Positions 27,589 to 35,936 of a stretch of DNA of 64,000 nucleotides are shown here, in pieces; position 1 is the stretch's first letter, and each line of letters begins with the position of its first letter. This DNA is from WTFY01 sp965205685 (GTDB taxonomy: Bacteria > Pseudomonadota > Gammaproteobacteria > UBA4575). Location of the stretch: positions 1,116,001-1,180,000 of the forward strand of contig OZ242174.1 in assembly GCA_965205685.1 (NCBI GenBank), given 5' to 3'. The notes beneath the pieces are model-generated. The model was not told the DNA's origin, made no database searches, and was given only the letters and a program-made list of their open reading frames with translations. The position numbers and the translations under genes are program-made.

Positions 27589-28467
27589 ATGCAACTGGAT
27601 TGGCCTGAGGAAAATGCTGTCGATCCTGCTCTGGCGCACAATCAGTGGTCTCATGCAGGCAGCAACTGCTGCCTGGATTTTCACGGCGACCCATGTACTT
27701 CGCAGCTTCGGGTCTTCTCAGACGGCAACCACCACATGGCTCTTGCCGAGACCCTCGAATCGTTTCGCATCGACGAGGATCTTGCGTGCCTTTTCTATTG
27801 CACTACCCCACCAAAAGTCTATCTTGACTGGATGAAGGCCGGTGTCATCGAGATCGGCAATCTCCGTCTGGGCGTGATGCCTGACATTGTCATTGGTCCG
27901 GACGACATCCTGGAAAGACTCGTCGCTCGCTCGGTGGTCCGTCGCATCGAAGTGTTCGCGCACAGCAGCGGGAACAGTCTCCTGGTTGCCAAGGGAAACC
28001 CGCAGGGTATCTGGGGCATCCAGGATATCCTGCGCGAGGACGTGCGACTTTTCCTGTCCAATCCGGTCACGGAAAGTGCCAGTCACCAGGTGTATCGGCA
28101 GACTCTGGAAGGTGCGGCTGTGGCAGACGGCCTGGATGCAGCTGTCATCTCCAGACGTATTGATTCAGGCGAGCGGATCGTTTTTGGCGACCTGATCCAC
28201 CACCGGGAAGCCCCTCAGGCCGTGGCCGATGGCCTGGCGGATGTGGCTGTGGTCTACGATCATCTGGCCCTGCGCTATACCCGCATCTTCCCGGAGCTTT
28301 TCGAGCAGGTCCCGCTGGCAAAGGGCAAAGGCAATATCACCACGAGTTATGCCGTCGGCCTAGTCGATGAGACCAGCACTGTGGCACAGGCTGCTTTTCG
28401 GTATTTCCAGAGCGAGAAAGCGCAGTCCATCTACAGCCATCACGGCTTGCATGCACAAAGGCGCTGA
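27589..28467 (+). CDS. Solute-binding-protein-like (ModA-type fold) protein without signal peptide
   Basis: 292 residues from ATG 27589 (AGGGAAG just upstream; the frame's earlier start at 27541 overlaps the promoter). The layout resembles type 2 periplasmic-binding proteins of the ModA/PstS kind: LGVMPDIVIGPDDILERLV, VEVFAHSSGNSLLVAKGNPQGI, LFLSNPVTESASHQVYRQTLE, VADGLADVAVVYDHLALRYTR. There is no signal peptide, lipobox or membrane anchor, so it would stay in the cytosol as a ligand sensor or enzyme. It is divergent from the Crp/Fnr gene. Ligand unknown. Confidence 0.6.
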   Translation: MQLDWPEENAVDPALAHNQWSHAGSNCCLDFHGDPCTSQLRVFSDGNHHMALAETLESFRIDEDLACLFYCTTPPKVYLDWMKAGVIEIGNLRLGVMPDIVIGPDDILERLVARSVVRRIEVFAHSSGNSLLVAKGNPQGIWGIQDILREDVRLFLSNPVTESASHQVYRQTLEGAAVADGLDAAVISRRIDSGERIVFGDLIHHREAPQAVADGLADVAVVYDHLALRYTRIFPELFEQVPLAKGKGNITTSYAVGLVDETSTVAQAAFRYFQSEKAQSIYSHHGLHAQRR

Positions 28468-28679
28468 TCGTGTTCGAGAGTCAACGCTCCTGGGACATCC
28501 CGGTCATCTGTGAGTGGTCCATCCCCTGCTCTGAAGGGTAGCTCGGACCCTCGATGCGTTCAGTCGGCCTGTGGGCCCCGGACAGCTACCGGCCGGCCAG
28601 GGCAGGGCCCCGGTCCAGGTTTGCGCCACACCATCCTGCGCCTGCCTGTAGCCTAGTGGGAGGTTCGGGTCGCATCCAG

Positions 28680-31067
28680 TTACCGGAATGTGATGAACAT
28701 GGCAGAGGTCCATACCTTGGCATCGTCGACCTGGCGGGCCATCAGGTACACCGGTCGAAAACCTGCTGGCCCATTGAGGGGGTCAACGTCTAGCGAGCCG
28801 CTCACATCCCTGGGCATGCACGTGTCACTAATCCTGTCCACGGAGACGAACAGTTCGGTGCCGCCAAGGTCCTTGCGGATCAAGCCATCGCTTGAGAGCA
28901 GCTCGTCTCCTGTCAGAGTCAGTTCGAATTCCGGGCAGTGCACAAATGGGTTACCGTCCAGCGGATTTCCAACCTTCACGTATCCGTCGATGGTGCCCCG
29001 GACCTGTATCGTGGCACCGGCAAGACCGGCAAGATCGATCTCGATCGCATCGGTATCGCCATAGGTGTCTGAAGCAAACCCGATGGTGGTGGCTGACTGA
29101 CGCCAGCAGGTTTCTTCCCCGTGCTCGAAGCCGTGGCCCTGAAAGCCGTGGATTACCCCGTTGCGGATCGTGACGGTGCCCTTCCAGGCCGCCCACCGAT
29201 AGCGGTCCCGGATGCGGGCGCCGCCCCAGCTGATGCGGATGCGCCGCTCGGAAAATCCTGATTCCTGCTGAAGGCTGCGGCGCCAGAAGGGGCCGGTGTG
29301 ATCGAATGCGATGATTTCGTCCCATCCGGCGTCCCCCAGAAACCGGTAGTCCAGGGTGGCTGCGCCTTGGCTGTCGATCTCGTCGCCCTGGATGTTATCG
29401 CCACACCGCATGAAGCCCGCAATACGCTCGCCGGTAGTGGCAAAGGTATGACGTGCACGTAAGGCAGCGCCCACGCTTGCACGATTCAGGTCCGTGGCTA
29501 GAATCCCCGTTACGCCGCCCTTGGTGCCAAATACCGCGGTACCGGGTACGCCACCTCCGCATCGACCACGGTGCTCATCGCCGTTTGCCGATGCACCGAG
29601 CTTGTAGCCACGACGCATGACTTCTTCGTAGAGCCACGGGAAATGCCCCCAGGCAGACTCGATTTCCACCAGGCGCTCGAGTACCGGATGATGCCAGTCC
29701 ATGATGCAGCGGCGTCCGCCTACATGCGGCATCAGCAAATGCCCCTCGGGATCATGGATGTAGGTGGCCCACAATTCTTCGAGCGGCCAGGCGCCCGGCT
29801 CGATCGTGTCCGAGGTCATGTCCTCGTTCCACTCGAAGGAGCGGCACACGTTGCCATCGCGATCGAAAGGAAACTCCGGGTCCGAGTCACGCAGAAAGAC
29901 CACGTTGTGATCACCGCCTGCACAGGAGCTGCCGCACCATTCCGTGCCCGGGTAGCAGACGAACTCATCGTCCCGGTTGATCTGCTGGATCAGTTCGACC
30001 GCCTTGTCCCATCGGGCTTGGGTGATGTTGAAATCGTTCGCTGTGTACCCCAGCACGTCGAGGCCTGCGACATCGCGGCCATAGGTCAGGTTGTACGTGG
30101 TGTCATTGGTCCCAACCGTATCGTCGGAGTGCACGTGCAGGTCTCCGTAAAAATTCCGTCCGTATTCAAAGCTGTCATCCACGGTGATGTAGAAGGTCTT
30201 TTCCGGCACCCACGGGCAATCGGTGTGTTTTGCAGCGATGGCCAGCTCGCCGGGCTGATCCGTGGGCACGTCATCCAGCAGGGCAACTGCCCATCCTTGA
30301 TCCGGCAGAGAAACTGTCCGGGTATCGAGCAGCTGCCCGTTGCAGCTGATCGCGAGTTCAACCTCGCCGCCGGTATCCCAGCAGGTATTGCCCCAGGCAT
30401 CTTCCGCGCGAACGCGAAGCGGCACCTGTGTGCCGGTACGAGCCATCCGAGAGGCCACCAGGACCAGCTGTTCGGGGCGCCCCGGGACGATGTCGATGGA
30501 CGTGTCAGGCATGACCGCTGCAGCGCGCGAGGTTCCAAGCGGGTCACAGTAGCAGCGGAAGCGAAAGCCCTTTTCAACGAAAGTTTGCACCCTCGTGCCC
30601 GGTCCGCCGTGGCGCCGGTCGCCCATGCGGATGATGATGTGGTCCCCGGGTTTCAGGTAACCATCCACCGTGTCCACGATGATGGCTTTCTGGAAGGGGC
30701 GCTCGTGGCCCTTCTGGTCGAAGCGCACCTTGAGGGACTGCACGGTAGCCGGGCTTTGTCCCGCAACACAAGGTCCTGCTTGGTATTCCGCCGACACGTA
30801 GTTTGCGGCCTTGGGGTCTGCAGTCTGAAACAGGGCCCAGTCGGAATAGAACTTGAACGTTGCCTTGAACCAGGCTCCGTCTGCCATGCCCGATGAACCG
30901 AGTTCATAATCCAGGATGATTTCGGTCCATTCCCCGGCAACCAGCTGGTCAACGTTGCAGGTCACCTTGCCCAGGAACGACATGTCCTTGGTTTTCTGGT
31001 AGAGGCCATCCGGAGCAAAATAGTTACCCAGGCGCTCCTTCAGTTCCTGATCGGTCATTTTTTTCAT
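28680..31067 (-). CDS. DUF3604/PHP-like large protein (putative metal-dependent hydrolase)
   Basis: 795 residues, no signal peptide. The N-terminal 280 residues are beta-rich, with an Ig-like segment (PLRVRAEDAWGNTCWDTGG). A PHP-like metal domain then begins at YGDLHVHSDDTVGTNDTTY (about 308), with GLDVLGYTANDFN, YPGTEWCGSSCAGGDHNVVF, LLMPHVGGRRCIMDWH and LGASANGDEHRG supplying His/Asp/Glu candidates for a metal centre. A C-terminal beta domain follows. This matches the DUF3604 group, whose substrates are mostly unknown. It converges with the solute-binding-like gene across 212 bp and may belong to the Tct uptake module. Confidence 0.7.
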   Translation of the reverse strand: MKKMTDQELKERLGNYFAPDGLYQKTKDMSFLGKVTCNVDQLVAGEWTEIILDYELGSSGMADGAWFKATFKFYSDWALFQTADPKAANYVSAEYQAGPCVAGQSPATVQSLKVRFDQKGHERPFQKAIIVDTVDGYLKPGDHIIIRMGDRRHGGPGTRVQTFVEKGFRFRCYCDPLGTSRAAAVMPDTSIDIVPGRPEQLVLVASRMARTGTQVPLRVRAEDAWGNTCWDTGGEVELAISCNGQLLDTRTVSLPDQGWAVALLDDVPTDQPGELAIAAKHTDCPWVPEKTFYITVDDSFEYGRNFYGDLHVHSDDTVGTNDTTYNLTYGRDVAGLDVLGYTANDFNITQARWDKAVELIQQINRDDEFVCYPGTEWCGSSCAGGDHNVVFLRDSDPEFPFDRDGNVCRSFEWNEDMTSDTIEPGAWPLEELWATYIHDPEGHLLMPHVGGRRCIMDWHHPVLERLVEIESAWGHFPWLYEEVMRRGYKLGASANGDEHRGRCGGGVPGTAVFGTKGGVTGILATDLNRASVGAALRARHTFATTGERIAGFMRCGDNIQGDEIDSQGAATLDYRFLGDAGWDEIIAFDHTGPFWRRSLQQESGFSERRIRISWGGARIRDRYRWAAWKGTVTIRNGVIHGFQGHGFEHGEETCWRQSATTIGFASDTYGDTDAIEIDLAGLAGATIQVRGTIDGYVKVGNPLDGNPFVHCPEFELTLTGDELLSSDGLIRKDLGGTELFVSVDRISDTCMPRDVSGSLDVDPLNGPAGFRPVYLMARQVDDAKVWTSAMFITFR

Positions 31068-31494
31068 TGGTATATTCTCCTCGTATCAGTCCACGCAGAA
31101 GGCCCGGGTCATCAACTGCCTGCAACCCCTGTCCAAGGTAGCCAGATTAAGAACTCCTGCGACCCCTGTTCTGTCGTTTGGGCGACAAAACAGGGGTCAG
31201 GTTGAGGCTACTCGGGACACGTGGCATAGGCTGGCCATGTCGTTTTACAGCCATGAGCTAGGCCCCAGAGCTTGGATAGCAGCCCATAGAGACCATTGTT
31301 CCATGGTCGAGTAACTCGTTCTGTGTCCTCCGCCAGGGTCCTTCTTGAGAGCGCCACTAAAATCCGCAGATATTGCAGAGAATTGATGGCCTAATCTCCG
31401 CAAAGCTGGTTATCCCCCTTTGTCCTGCGCCTCCGTGAAGAAACATTCACGGTCACGCAGTTTGAGGGGTGTCGATCGTTATCCTTACCGGAGG
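31068..31494. other. Intergenic region with REP-like palindrome
   Basis: 427 bp with no supported gene. It contains the upstream region of the DUF3604 gene, the 16-bp palindrome listed separately, and no other structure I can defend. Confidence 0.5.
31162..31199. repeat. Perfect 16-bp palindrome, REP/MITE-like
   Basis: GACCCCTGTTCTGTCG, loop TTTGGG, then CGACAAAACAGGGGTC pair over 16 positions with one T-A/C-A change near the middle. The flank reads GGGGTCAGGTTGAGG. Similar GGGGTCAGGT palindromes accompany REP-associated tyrosine transposases in other gammaproteobacteria. No transposase is present here. It could alternatively act as a terminator, but there is no U-run. Confidence 0.55.
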
Positions 31495-31785
31495 CTAGAG
31501 ATGACTTACTCTGTGTATGATCGAGTCCAGACGTTCTTCCGTGTATTCAAAAGACAGTCGCTCATAAACATCATCCTTATCGTATCCGATCAACCCCAGA
31601 ATCGTTTCCTTGAGTTCCTGCGCTTCCTTGACAGGATCTTCCATCTTGGACAGCTCGTGGGTCCACAACATGTCCAGCAATGTTTCAACTGCAGTGAGCC
31701 TGGCCCTGAGAACGATTGAGTGAGGCTCAATCTGTTCATCAGCAACCCCCTGGATAAGCTCTTCTACCGCTTTCATAATAGACAT
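31495..31785 (-). CDS. Small hypothetical protein (96 aa)
   Basis: Not recognised. Starting at ATG 31785 (AGGGG about 9 nt upstream; ATG 31776 is an alternative), it gives a charged, helical soluble protein: SIMKAVEELIQGVADEQIE, then VETLLDMLWTHELSKMEDPVKEAQELK. The frame continues upstream to 31908, but that part lacks a start signal. Confidence 0.5.
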   Translation of the reverse strand: MSIMKAVEELIQGVADEQIEPHSIVLRARLTAVETLLDMLWTHELSKMEDPVKEAQELKETILGLIGYDKDDVYERLSFEYTEERLDSIIHRVSHL

Positions 31786-32093
31786 GCTGCAATACCCCTC
31801 TTGATGTCGATACGCGATTATATCGCTGACAGATGTAGAAGCGTGAAACACGCCAAGTCTCGGAATGTTACATTGGCAAGCCGAGTCATGAGAATTTATT
31901 ACGATCAATTTTGCAGATTTTTAGCAACATGAACCCGCAGTTTCTTTCGTACTAACCATGACAACGTGTGGGATCAGTTACGCACTGTGGGAGGAAGGAT
32001 CTGGACGGGAGTCGAGAGCGTGATGATCGGTCAGAGTGTCATTGTTACGTCGGCTGAGTAGAAGGGATGCAGCATCAAAATAGGTAAACGCCC

Positions 32094-32468
32094 ATGGAAG
32101 CATCCATCCCTGATTTTGACATCATGCTGCCTGCCACTCTGTTTTACATATGTCGGCTTGAAAATCTGCGATGGGTCCGGATCAGGTCACGGGGTATACG
32201 AGGTGAAAGCGCGTTTGTTGGTGGGCTCGTAGATGGGACATACTTCCTGTCTTTATTCTTCTCATGGGCATTTTTGATAGCTTTTGGAATTGAGTTTGGG
32301 ATCGCATCGGCTGCTGCCTTGCTTACTTTGGTCGTGGTTCTGGGTTTTGTTTATTCTGGAATCTCAACACTGCTAATGCGGGGAGAGAGTATTGTTGTCT
32401 GGGTGCTTGGGACCGTTGGGGTCTGGCCTACGGGCATTTGGCTATCCACGAAGCTGTCTTGGTTCTGA
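32094..32468 (+). CDS. Hypothetical membrane protein (124 aa)
   Basis: Not recognised. Two or three hydrophobic helices (YFLSLFFSWAFLIAFGIEFGI; AALLTLVVVLGFVYSGI; VVWVLGTVGVWPTGIWL) follow a basic N-terminal region. No strong ribosome site. It sits just before the repeat at 32531. Confidence 0.4.
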   Translation: MEASIPDFDIMLPATLFYICRLENLRWVRIRSRGIRGESAFVGGLVDGTYFLSLFFSWAFLIAFGIEFGIASAAALLTLVVVLGFVYSGISTLLMRGESIVVWVLGTVGVWPTGIWLSTKLSWF

Positions 32469-32530
32469 CAGTCAGTATCCGGGATCTAATGTAATACACT
32501 GTTCAAAATTTTGTTCCGTACTACATTAGG

Positions 32531-32575
32531 TATTACTAAAACTGCTCAATTTTACAATACAGCCTCACACGGCCA
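32531..32575 (+). repeat. 45-bp copy of the sequence upstream of the island integrase
   Basis: About 39 of 45 positions match 49349-49393, next to the integrase gene and ssrA (shared core TATTACTAAAACTGCT, then ATTTTACAATAC and CTCACACG). The partner lies 17 kb away, so this is probably the decayed end of another or older integrated element. Confidence 0.7.
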
Positions 32576-32672
32576 GGCAATAGTTGGTGCAGGTGAGGAA
32601 TGATCGGGACCAGCTGTACACTCTGCGCGCGCCTGAAGTGGAGTGTATCAGCAAGGGCCAGACACGAGAGTG

Positions 32673-34301
32673 TCAAACCTCGGCCTGGTGGTCCCCGAAC
32701 TCCCGGGCAACGAACTTTAGTGACTGCCAAGCCGTCCGGCGGGTCTGGCGGCGCTTAAGGGGCGACTGGAGGAACCGTCTTAGAGCTGCGGTCAAGAGGA
32801 CTGCCTGGTCTGACGGCAAAAGCCGGATTTCCTCGCGCACTGCCAGCGTGGTCTTCAGCAGGTGCACCGAGACAATGGGCTCGGCCTGCCCGTGATCCAT
32901 GACGGTGTCGACCGCCTCCTCGATGTCCCGATCCGGGTCCCCGCTGGTCCAGTCCCGGGGATCGACGTCTGTGGTGAACGTGCTGTTTCGGCCATGGAAG
33001 CAGGCCATCTGCAAAAGGCCGTTCGGCCACAGTTCAGGGAACCGACCGCACTGTTTCCTGACCGCGTTGGCAAAGGTGATGGCGTGGGTGAAATCCAACC
33101 AGTTGACGTTGCCGGAAATGCTGACATGGGTTTTCTGCAGCCGGGAGAGATCAAACCTGAGCATGTTCGAGGCATTGGCGAGCAGCAGCGACCGGTACAG
33201 TTCTTCCACGGGACCGCGGCTGCCGGCCAGGGTCATGCTCAGGGACGACTGGATGCCGAGCTTCACAAATTCGCCGGCCTTGGGGACATCCTCCCGTTCC
33301 GCATTGCCCCAGGCATCCAAGGCGTCTCGGTAATGGCGGAACTCCGGTATCAGGTCCTCCCGGGTCGCGAACACGATGGAGCGGACCAGGCTGAGCAGCA
33401 GCGGTTCCATCACACCCTCGCCAAGCCCCGAGATCAGGCCCCCGGCCTTGGAGACGTAGATCAGCGAATGCCCGAAATCGTTGTAGTGGGCCAGGGCCGC
33501 CGTGGACAGCCCGCGCTCGAAGTCTCCGAACGCGAGGCCGTCACGGAGTCCGCCCCGGACCATAGCAACAGCGGCGCTCTGGTTCTCGGCCTCCACCGCC
33601 TCGAGGAAGGCCGACTCCTCCCAGGGCAGCACCTCGCCGTCATAGGGATAGGCCCCTTTCCTCAGCACGTCTCTGGCTATGTGGGCCACTGGCTCAACCA
33701 GGGTGATCAGGGCGGATTCCGCATCGTCCCCGAAATCTCGGTGGAGGGCTAACCAGTCTGCCATGCCGGCATAGGCATGGGACCAGCCGAACTCGAGCCT
33801 GTCCCAGGACCAGGCAACCGCACGGCGGAGCGATTCCAGCGGATCGCCCCCGATCCGGATGAGGCGGGCAATTTCCCGGGCGATGCGGTCGTAGGACTCG
33901 TCGTCAAAAGCATGGCGCAGGCTTTGGATCACGCGCGCATGGGCAGTCTCGAACGGCGGATCCGCAAGGTCAATCCAGATTTCGGTGTCGCGGATCTCCA
34001 CCGGGTAGGTCGTGAGCCGGTCGCCTCCGTACAGGTTTTCTCCCGTCTTCAGGTTGAACTTCCAGTTGTGCCAGTTGCAGGTCAGGGTGCATTGCCCGGC
34101 CACGGTTCCCTCCGACAGCGGATAGCCCTCGTGGGGACACAGGTTGTTGCAGGCGAACACCTCGCCCGCATGCTCGAACAGGGCTACCTGCCGTCCGTCC
34201 ACTCGCACCATCTTCGCACTGCCGGGGGGAAGCTCCGAGCGCCCGGCCACGCGCCGCCAGGTATCCTGTTGATTGTCTTTTTGCAATTGATCCACTGTCA
34301 T
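32673..34301 (-). CDS. Rieske [2Fe-2S] domain protein with large unknown C-terminal part
   Basis: 542 residues from ATG 34301. The N-terminal ~100 residues form a Rieske ferredoxin-type domain: CNNLCPHEGYPLSEG and CTLTCNWHNWKFN give the Cys-x-x-x-Cys-x-His and Cys-x-x-His ligands. The remaining ~430 residues are helical with several His/Glu/Asp (e.g. HAYAGMADWLALHRDFG, ALAHYNDFGHSLIYVSK) and do not match the aromatic ring-hydroxylase fold that I know. It may be an oxidoreductase. A TTG start at 34331 would lie inside the promoter and is rejected. Transcription appears to come from the SoxR-type promoter immediately upstream. Confidence 0.75.
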   Translation of the reverse strand: MTVDQLQKDNQQDTWRRVAGRSELPPGSAKMVRVDGRQVALFEHAGEVFACNNLCPHEGYPLSEGTVAGQCTLTCNWHNWKFNLKTGENLYGGDRLTTYPVEIRDTEIWIDLADPPFETAHARVIQSLRHAFDDESYDRIAREIARLIRIGGDPLESLRRAVAWSWDRLEFGWSHAYAGMADWLALHRDFGDDAESALITLVEPVAHIARDVLRKGAYPYDGEVLPWEESAFLEAVEAENQSAAVAMVRGGLRDGLAFGDFERGLSTAALAHYNDFGHSLIYVSKAGGLISGLGEGVMEPLLLSLVRSIVFATREDLIPEFRHYRDALDAWGNAEREDVPKAGEFVKLGIQSSLSMTLAGSRGPVEELYRSLLLANASNMLRFDLSRLQKTHVSISGNVNWLDFTHAITFANAVRKQCGRFPELWPNGLLQMACFHGRNSTFTTDVDPRDWTSGDPDRDIEEAVDTVMDHGQAEPIVSVHLLKTTLAVREEIRLLPSDQAVLLTAALRRFLQSPLKRRQTRRTAWQSLKFVAREFGDHQAEV

Positions 34302-34316
34302 GTTGATCGTTTCTTG

Positions 34317-34347
34317 ATAATAAAACTTCAAGTTAACTTGAAGTCAA
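34317..34347 (-). promoter_or_regulatory. SoxR/MerR-type promoter with 19-bp spacer palindrome
   Basis: On the minus strand TTGACT (-35, 34342-34347) and TATTAT (-10, 34317-34322) are 19 bp apart. The spacer is filled by the perfect 20-bp palindrome ACTTCAAGTTAACTTGAAGT (34325-34344). The core matches the known SoxR box CCTCAAGTTAACTTGAGG at 16 of 18 positions. Long 19-20 bp spacers are the hallmark of promoters activated by MerR-family regulators through DNA distortion. No soxR gene lies in the window. Confidence 0.75.
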
Positions 34348-34424
34348 GACCTCTACGGCACTGACCGATATGAGCCAGAGGCCAACCGATCTCACCATCG
34401 GAGCTGCCCCCGGCTGGGAGGGCG

Positions 34425-35195
34425 TCAGCGTGCGCGCAACACGAGGAACTCGTAAGTATAGAACTCCGAGTAGGCGTGCCAGATATCAATCTCCTGCTGA
34501 CATTGGTTCGCCACTTTCTGTGCATCCGGCTCGTCGAGATGACGCCTTCGGAACGCGATCAGGTTGTCCTGCAGTGGCCGATAGTAGTCGTCCCACCATG
34601 CTGAGGCGGGGAGCGGGAAGTGCCCCACGGTCTCGTACCCGCATTTCCCGACGGCTTCAAGGAGCTCAGGGATATGGCGGATTGCCGGGTACTCCCGCTG
34701 CCAGAACTTAGCGCATTCGGCGGGCGGCTCGGGCTTCCGCCAGCACGCTTCGGTCAGCGCGACGTGCCCATTGCGCCGCAGTAACCTGCGCCAGTCGCGC
34801 AAACCCGTTTCGGCCCCCACATTGTAGATGGCGCCCTCGCACCAGATTAGGTCAAAGGAGCCGTCCGCGAAGTCGAGACTGCGCATGTCCGCCACGCGCG
34901 CTTCCAATCGCTCTGTGAAACCCAGCTTGCGTACCTCTCGGTTCAGAGTGTCGATAAAGGGTGGATGGTTGTCGACGGCGACAATGTGTGACCGCGAGCT
35001 GTGCGCCAGCACCAAGGTCTGGGCGCCAGTCCCGCATCCGATGTCGAGCACGCGGGTCTGCGGCCCGACGCCTGGCACAAGTCCGAGGGCGCGACGCGTG
35101 CTCTCGGTGCTCCCTGGTCCCTGCCGAGGTAACCCACCGAACAGCTCGAAGAACAGTGCGGTGGCTCGATCCGGTTCCATGGCCTTCCTTGTCAT
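34425..35195 (-). CDS. Class I SAM-dependent methyltransferase
   Basis: 256 residues from ATG 35195 (ATGs at 35213 and 35180 are alternatives; AAGGA favours 35180). Motif I VLDIGCGTGAQTLVLA, motif II IVAVDNHPPFID, ARVADMRSLDFADGSFDLIWCEGAIYNVG and the post-I acidic residue are clear. The C-terminal WWDDYYRPLQDNLIAFRRRH may form the substrate lid. A small-molecule methyltransferase is likely; substrate unknown. It lies outside the island, upstream of the Rieske gene on the same strand. Confidence 0.85.
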   Translation of the reverse strand: MTRKAMEPDRATALFFELFGGLPRQGPGSTESTRRALGLVPGVGPQTRVLDIGCGTGAQTLVLAHSSRSHIVAVDNHPPFIDTLNREVRKLGFTERLEARVADMRSLDFADGSFDLIWCEGAIYNVGAETGLRDWRRLLRRNGHVALTEACWRKPEPPAECAKFWQREYPAIRHIPELLEAVGKCGYETVGHFPLPASAWWDDYYRPLQDNLIAFRRRHLDEPDAQKVANQCQQEIDIWHAYSEFYTYEFLVLRAR

Positions 35196-35267
35196 TAGCC
35201 GAACATTCTCCATCCGATGCCCGTCGAGCACATCATGCTGGTTCTGAGCGTCTTAAACGACAGTATT

Positions 35268-35368
35268 GGAGTGGTGGGAATCGAACTAGCGCTGAATACG
35301 ATTGATCTATTGGGACCTTTATGGTCGAAAAATTGCTAAGTCCTACTTTCTGTACTACTAAGCATAGG
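35268..35368. repeat. Outer att-like remnant of the ssrA 3' end
   Basis: GGTGGGAATCGAACTAGC here, and the ~80 bp behind it, resemble the copy at 35411-35520 (both continue to a CTACTAA...ATAGG segment). The core is the reverse complement of the tRNA-like 3' end of tmRNA. This looks like a tandem, decayed attachment site left by an earlier insertion. Confidence 0.6.
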
Positions 35369-35383
35369 GCATACAACTGCAGT

Positions 35384-35437
35384 GGACGTTATCGGACTTT
35401 ATAGGACATCTCAGTGGTGGGGCGGCGGGAATCGAAC
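35384..35437. repeat. Attachment-site repeat, distal end of the island
   Basis: The sequence running from GGACGTTATCGGACTTT to GGGAATCGAAC repeats 49439-49493 with one substitution and one missing base. The partner includes the 3' end of ssrA. This marks the end of the element opposite the integrase. Confidence 0.88.
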
Positions 35438-35609
35438 TAGCATGGCATATGTTTGATTTATTGGAACTTTCCCAATTGAGGAAATAACAAAGTATTACTT
35501 CCTGTGCTACTAAAAATAGGAGATATAGCTACTGGTCAATTCTCCTTCAAACCGGCGTCTAACCGCGTAGACACACTTGTGGAATTAGGTTGAAAAGTCC
35601 TGGCTTGCC

Positions 35610-35936
35610 TTATGCCCCAACACTAAGCCTGCCATGCTGCTGTGATTGGGATCGTCGAATGACGATTTCCACATCACGCCCCAACGCCATCAGAAGGCGC
35701 AACAGACGCTCTATGGAATATTCGCGAAAGTCTCCCCGAAGCAGACGTGAGACGTCGGGCTGAGATAGGCCCAACAACCTCGCTGCCTCGACCTGTTTGA
35801 GACCACGCTGACGGATGATCCCGTCAATGCGAGTGACAAGCTCTGCTTTCAACTGATGCGCTTCGGCATCAGGGTATCCAAGATCCTTAAATATGTTGCC
35901 ACTGCCACGTTCAATCTTCGTATCTTCCACTTTCAT
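35610..35936 (-). CDS. higA: HigA-type XRE antitoxin
   Basis: 108 residues. Helix-turn-helix region LKQVEAARLLGLSQPDVSRLLRGDF (about 46-70), typical of XRE antitoxins partnered with RelE/HigB toxins, with a C-terminal helix LLRLLMALGRDVEIVIRR. It overlaps the toxin gene by 4 bp. The toxin-first order is typical of HigBA. The antitoxin should neutralise the toxin and repress the operon. Confidence 0.85.
   Translation of the reverse strand: MKVEDTKIERGSGNIFKDLGYPDAEAHQLKAELVTRIDGIIRQRGLKQVEAARLLGLSQPDVSRLLRGDFREYSIERLLRLLMALGRDVEIVIRRSQSQQHGRLSVGA

Noticed and set aside
28560..28640. Two GGGCCCCGG copies between convergent genes
   Set aside because: They can fold, but with no T-run and no clear single structure; probably GC-rich chance similarity or a weak bidirectional terminator.
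29571..30896. 441-codon open frame on the plus strand
   Set aside because: It lies entirely antisense to the DUF3604-like gene, whose motifs are convincing; the plus-strand frame has no recognisable domain or ribosome site.
32862..33752. 296-codon plus-strand frame
   Set aside because: Antisense to the Rieske gene, with no domain.
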